A DNA stretch of 64,000 nt. It comes from Clostridium paridis. Lineage in GTDB: Bacteria; Bacillota; Clostridia; Clostridiales; Clostridiaceae. Position numbers and translations under genes: made by a program. The notes under the pieces are model-generated. The model was given only the letters and a program-made list of their open reading frames with translations, did not search any database and was not told the origin of the DNA. The DNA lies in contig NZ_JAESWA010000020.1 of NCBI RefSeq assembly GCF_016765615.1, positions 1-64,000 of the forward strand. Reading direction: 5' to 3'. This document shows positions 61,545 to 64,000 of this stretch, piece after piece. Position 1 is the first letter of the stretch. The number at the start of each line of letters is the position of its first letter.

Positions 61545-62830
61545 TGAATTATACAGTTGTTGTATGGGAAAATTTTAGGAGAAACATAAGAAAATTTGCA
61601 GCTTTCATTACAGCATGCACTATATCTATAACATTAAATTTTGTATATTCTACGTTAGTTAACAATAAAGAGATACTATTGATTGCCAAGAATAATCTAG
61701 TAGTAGCTACATTGAGGTTATCTTTTATTATTATAATTCTAATACTTAGTTTTTTTCTTGTATATTCATATAATTCATATATAAGATCAAGAGATAAAGA
61801 ATTTAAATTACTTATGTTTATAGGACTAACTAAAAAAGAATTATTTAAGTTGGTATTACTTGAAAACTTACTTTTAATAATTTTATGTTCACTGCTGGGG
61901 GCAATATTAGGAGGAGTTTTTTCAAAAATATCTTTCGTTGCACTAATTAAGTACCTAGGAGTATCTTCGCTAACATATAATCTGGAGAAAATAAATTTTA
62001 TGTCTATTTTGTTATTTTCTACAATTATATATTTGATAGTGCTAACTAGAACAAGGATTTTGCTTAGGAAAGTAAATATATATGAAGAAAGTAATACAAG
62101 TGGATATAGAGAGAGAATAAGAAAATATATTAACAGGGGATTTCTTATAGTAATTTTGATTACTGATATTGTCATGTGGATAGATAGTTTTAAGGATAAA
62201 TCATTAATATACTTAAGTAATTGGTTAAATTGTGTACTTTTGATATATGTGATAGTGTTTTATTTTAGTAAGCTATGCCTATATTTTTTCAAAAAGAAAA
62301 AGGTTTTTTATAATGGTAGGTTTCTTTTATTTAAGGAGACCATTAGAAATTTAGAAAAAGGAAAGGTTTTTATATTTTATATAACGTTTTTTAGTTTTCT
62401 TTTTATAACTTATAACAGTATATATAACAATATAATATTCAATCAGGTGCAGATTACTGGAAGTGAAATAAAGATATTAGAGTTAATTGCCTTTTTTACA
62501 AAAGTACTATTTTTTATTATCTTATCGAATATACTATACTATAAATCACAAATTGATTTAGAGTATATAAAAGAATATTTTCAGAAATTATATTTGATAG
62601 GGCTTACCAAAGATGAATTAAGGGTAACAGCTTCAAGGCTACTTAAAAGCATTTTTTTCATGAGCTGTACTTTAAATATGATTATAACTATAATTTATTC
62701 ATTGTGGATTAAGATGGACATTAGATTGATTCAATCAAATAATATTCTAATCGTATTATCATATATGTTTAACTGTATTGCATATATAAATGCTAAGAAA
62801 AAATATAAAGAAATTATTGATATACTATAA
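61544..62830 (+). CDS. Short BceB-like ABC permease lacking the large extracellular domain
   Basis: 428 residues, about ten membrane helices. TM2-TM4 contain the FtsX-like core 'FKLLMFIGLTKKELFKLVLLENLLLI' (split: KLLMFIGLTKKELF), repeated near the C-terminus as 'YLIGLTKDELRVTASRLLK'. Standard BceB proteins have about 640 residues with a ~200-residue extracellular domain between TM7 and TM8. Here that loop is only about 25 residues (NNIIFNQVQITGSEIKILEL). The protein may still partner BceA in sensing or transport, but would lack the usual drug-binding part. It is the last gene of the module. Confidence 0.88.
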   Translation: MNYTVVVWENFRRNIRKFAAFITACTISITLNFVYSTLVNNKEILLIAKNNLVVATLRLSFIIIILILSFFLVYSYNSYIRSRDKEFKLLMFIGLTKKELFKLVLLENLLLIILCSLLGAILGGVFSKISFVALIKYLGVSSLTYNLEKINFMSILLFSTIIYLIVLTRTRILLRKVNIYEESNTSGYRERIRKYINRGFLIVILITDIVMWIDSFKDKSLIYLSNWLNCVLLIYVIVFYFSKLCLYFFKKKKVFYNGRFLLFKETIRNLEKGKVFIFYITFFSFLFITYNSIYNNIIFNQVQITGSEIKILELIAFFTKVLFFIILSNILYYKSQIDLEYIKEYFQKLYLIGLTKDELRVTASRLLKSIFFMSCTLNMIITIIYSLWIKMDIRLIQSNNILIVLSYMFNCIAYINAKKKYKEIIDIL

Positions 62831-62838
62831 GTAGAATA

Positions 62839-62878
62839 TAAATAAGGGGCTGTTGCATTTTGCAATAGCCCCTTATTT
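62839..62878. terminator. Bidirectional terminator, Bce module / sugar permease
   Basis: AAATAAGGGGCT and TTGCA pair with TGCAA and AGCCCCTTATTT (one bulge each), with A/T flanks on both sides. Confidence 0.92.
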
Positions 62879-62887
62879 GGGAGAAAA

Positions 62888-64000
62888 TTAAGCTGCTTTT
62901 TTTCTTGTTGCTATATCAACTCTTACAGCTATAAGTAGTATTAAGCCTTTAATTATATATTGATAAGTTAGATCTACATTCATTAAGCTCATTCCATTAT
63001 TTAAGGTTGCCATAACAAGAGCTCCAATCATTGCTCCCATAACAGAACCTTCACCACCCATTGCACTAGCACCACCTATATAACAAGCAGCAATGGCATC
63101 TAGTTCGAATAAGTTACCTGCAGATGCAGTAGCAGAGTCAAGTCTACCAGTAAATACAATACCAGCAACTGCTGATAAGAATCCCATTATTACAAATATA
63201 AGCATTGTTACTTTTTGGATGTTAATACCAGAAAGTTTAGATGCTTCTTTATTTCCACCTATAGCGTATACATAACGACCAAGAGTAGTTTTGGTGGTTA
63301 TAAAGGAGAATAGAAGTACAAGTCCAAGAACTAAAACAATGCTATAAGGAATACCTCTATAACTAACCATAATTAAGAATAGTAAGGCTATCATAGCTGA
63401 CACTGCTGTTAGCTTTGCTATTTCTAATGGAAGAGGAAGAACTTTAAAGTTATATTTAGTTACTCTTATCTTTCTCTTTCTAATTTCAAGGAATAAGTAT
63501 GCAACTATGATTAATACTCCAAGAGCTATAGTAGTATCATTTAGATTATCTGAAATCTTAGGTAGATATCCTTGTCCAATTGCTTTAAAAGCAGGTTTGG
63601 TTGGAGCAATAGTTTGACCTTTAGTTACAGCCATAACACCGCCTCTAAAGATCATCATACCACCAAGAGTAACGATAAAAGCAGGAACACCTTGGTATGA
63701 TACCCAGAAACCTTGCCAAACACCAACTGCGATACCAACTAAGATAGTAACTACTATAGTTGGGGCTGTTTCCCATCCATATTTAACTTGTAATAGTGCA
63801 GCTATTGCACCAGTGAATCCAGCTACTGAACCGACAGAAAGATCTATGTGCCCAGCTATTATTATAAGTACCATACCACAAGCAAGTATTGCAGTAGTAG
63901 CAGTTTGAAGTAATAAGTTTGATAAATTTCTAGAAGTTAAGAATGTTCCATCAGTTAAGAATGTAAATATCAAACTTATAGCAATTAATGCTATAAACAT
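62888..64000 (-). CDS. Sugar ABC transporter permease (RbsC/XylH/GguB family), partial
   Basis: At least 370 residues; the minus-strand frame runs to the window edge, so the N-terminus may lie outside. Around ten membrane helices. Hallmarks: 'GMVLIIIAGHIDLSVGSVAGFTGAIAA', 'GVPAFIVTLGGMMIFRGG' and 'LDAIAACYIGGASAMGGEGSVMGAMIGALVMATLNNGMSL' (shown in part). This is the branched permease class for ribose, xylose, galactose or multiple monosaccharides; the insert of ~60 residues (KRKIRVTKYNFKVLPLP region) is typical of the XylH/GguB branch. The ATPase and binding-protein genes should lie upstream, beyond the window. Confidence 0.9.
   Translation of the reverse strand: MFIALIAISLIFTFLTDGTFLTSRNLSNLLLQTATTAILACGMVLIIIAGHIDLSVGSVAGFTGAIAALLQVKYGWETAPTIVVTILVGIAVGVWQGFWVSYQGVPAFIVTLGGMMIFRGGVMAVTKGQTIAPTKPAFKAIGQGYLPKISDNLNDTTIALGVLIIVAYLFLEIRKRKIRVTKYNFKVLPLPLEIAKLTAVSAMIALLFLIMVSYRGIPYSIVLVLGLVLLFSFITTKTTLGRYVYAIGGNKEASKLSGINIQKVTMLIFVIMGFLSAVAGIVFTGRLDSATASAGNLFELDAIAACYIGGASAMGGEGSVMGAMIGALVMATLNNGMSLMNVDLTYQYIIKGLILLIAVRVDIATRKKAA

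Noticed and set aside
61549-62175. 208-codon open frame on the minus strand opposite the Bce-type permease
   Set aside because: It lies wholly antisense to a well-supported permease gene, has no ribosome site and no recognisable domain; it arises from AT-rich membrane codons.

Overview
The window is AT-rich, uses strong AGGAGG-type ribosome sites and AGA/ATA-rich codons, and looks like a chromosomal segment of an anaerobic, spore-forming Clostridium (sensu stricto). The gene set supports this: an AbrB with a C-terminal zinc-ribbon-like tail, a clostridial thiolase, an [FeFe]-hydrogenase-like protein, a LevR/mannose-family PTS locus, an H-NOX chemoreceptor and many orphan signalling proteins. 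The thiolase neighbourhood suggests the C. beijerinckii/C. butyricum group; that is an inference. No phage, insertion sequence or CRISPR array was seen.

Layout. 1-2.3 kb: end of an rRNA operon (23S tail, 5S), a GNAT acetyltransferase, a GntR/UTRA repressor and tRNA-Phe. 2.5-11.5 kb: housekeeping and envelope genes (Bcp peroxiredoxin, parvulin isomerase, uracil permease with a PyrR-type RNA hairpin at its ribosome site, HAD phosphatase, hydrogenase-like protein, a 40-residue membrane peptide, a two-domain cell-wall hydrolase, tRNA-Pro, a FemAB-type transferase). 11.8-16.3 kb: two tandem paralogous NlpC/P60 hydrolases, then a translationally coupled tRNA/rRNA methyltransferase pair. 16.3-17.7 kb: a structured intergenic region, abrB with a Spo0A box, and a 0.9-kb non-coding stretch holding a cluster of DnaA boxes.

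18.6-24.2 kb: a sigma-54 system in which a LevR-type activator reads tandem palindromes upstream of a -24/-12 promoter and drives a four-gene mannose-family PTS. 24.3-26.9 kb: a DeoR repressor with a clear double operator, an oxidoreductase and an RpiA variant. 26.9-32.1 kb: GtrA, a VanX-like dipeptidase, a nuclease-helicase fusion and an MFS pump. 32.2-40.9 kb: one 2,879-residue cyclic beta-1,2-glucan synthase-like protein. 41-46.5 kb: a ferritin-like/VIT metal transporter, small membrane proteins, an orphan histidine kinase and a DEDD exonuclease. 46.6-52.1 kb: a membrane Ser/Thr kinase, an H-NOX chemoreceptor facing a second chemoreceptor, and a TetR gene upstream of the latter.

52.4-55.3 kb: a LmrA/YxaF-like TetR repressor, a reductase-like Fe-S gene interrupted by one in-frame TGA, and thiolase, with similar operators before the TetR gene and thiolase and a Rex-like site in the thiolase promoter. 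55.5-62.8 kb: an RND exporter, then a Bce-type module (regulator, kinase, ATPase, permease) whose permease lacks the large extracellular sensor domain; a BceR-like palindrome precedes the RND gene. The window ends inside a sugar ABC permease.

Most convergent gene pairs are separated by bidirectional terminator hairpins, so most transcription units can be delimited. The most notable observations are the DnaA-box cluster away from any dnaA gene, the PyrR-type leader too short for attenuation, the domain-reduced Bce permease beside an RND pump, and the interrupted Fe-S gene.
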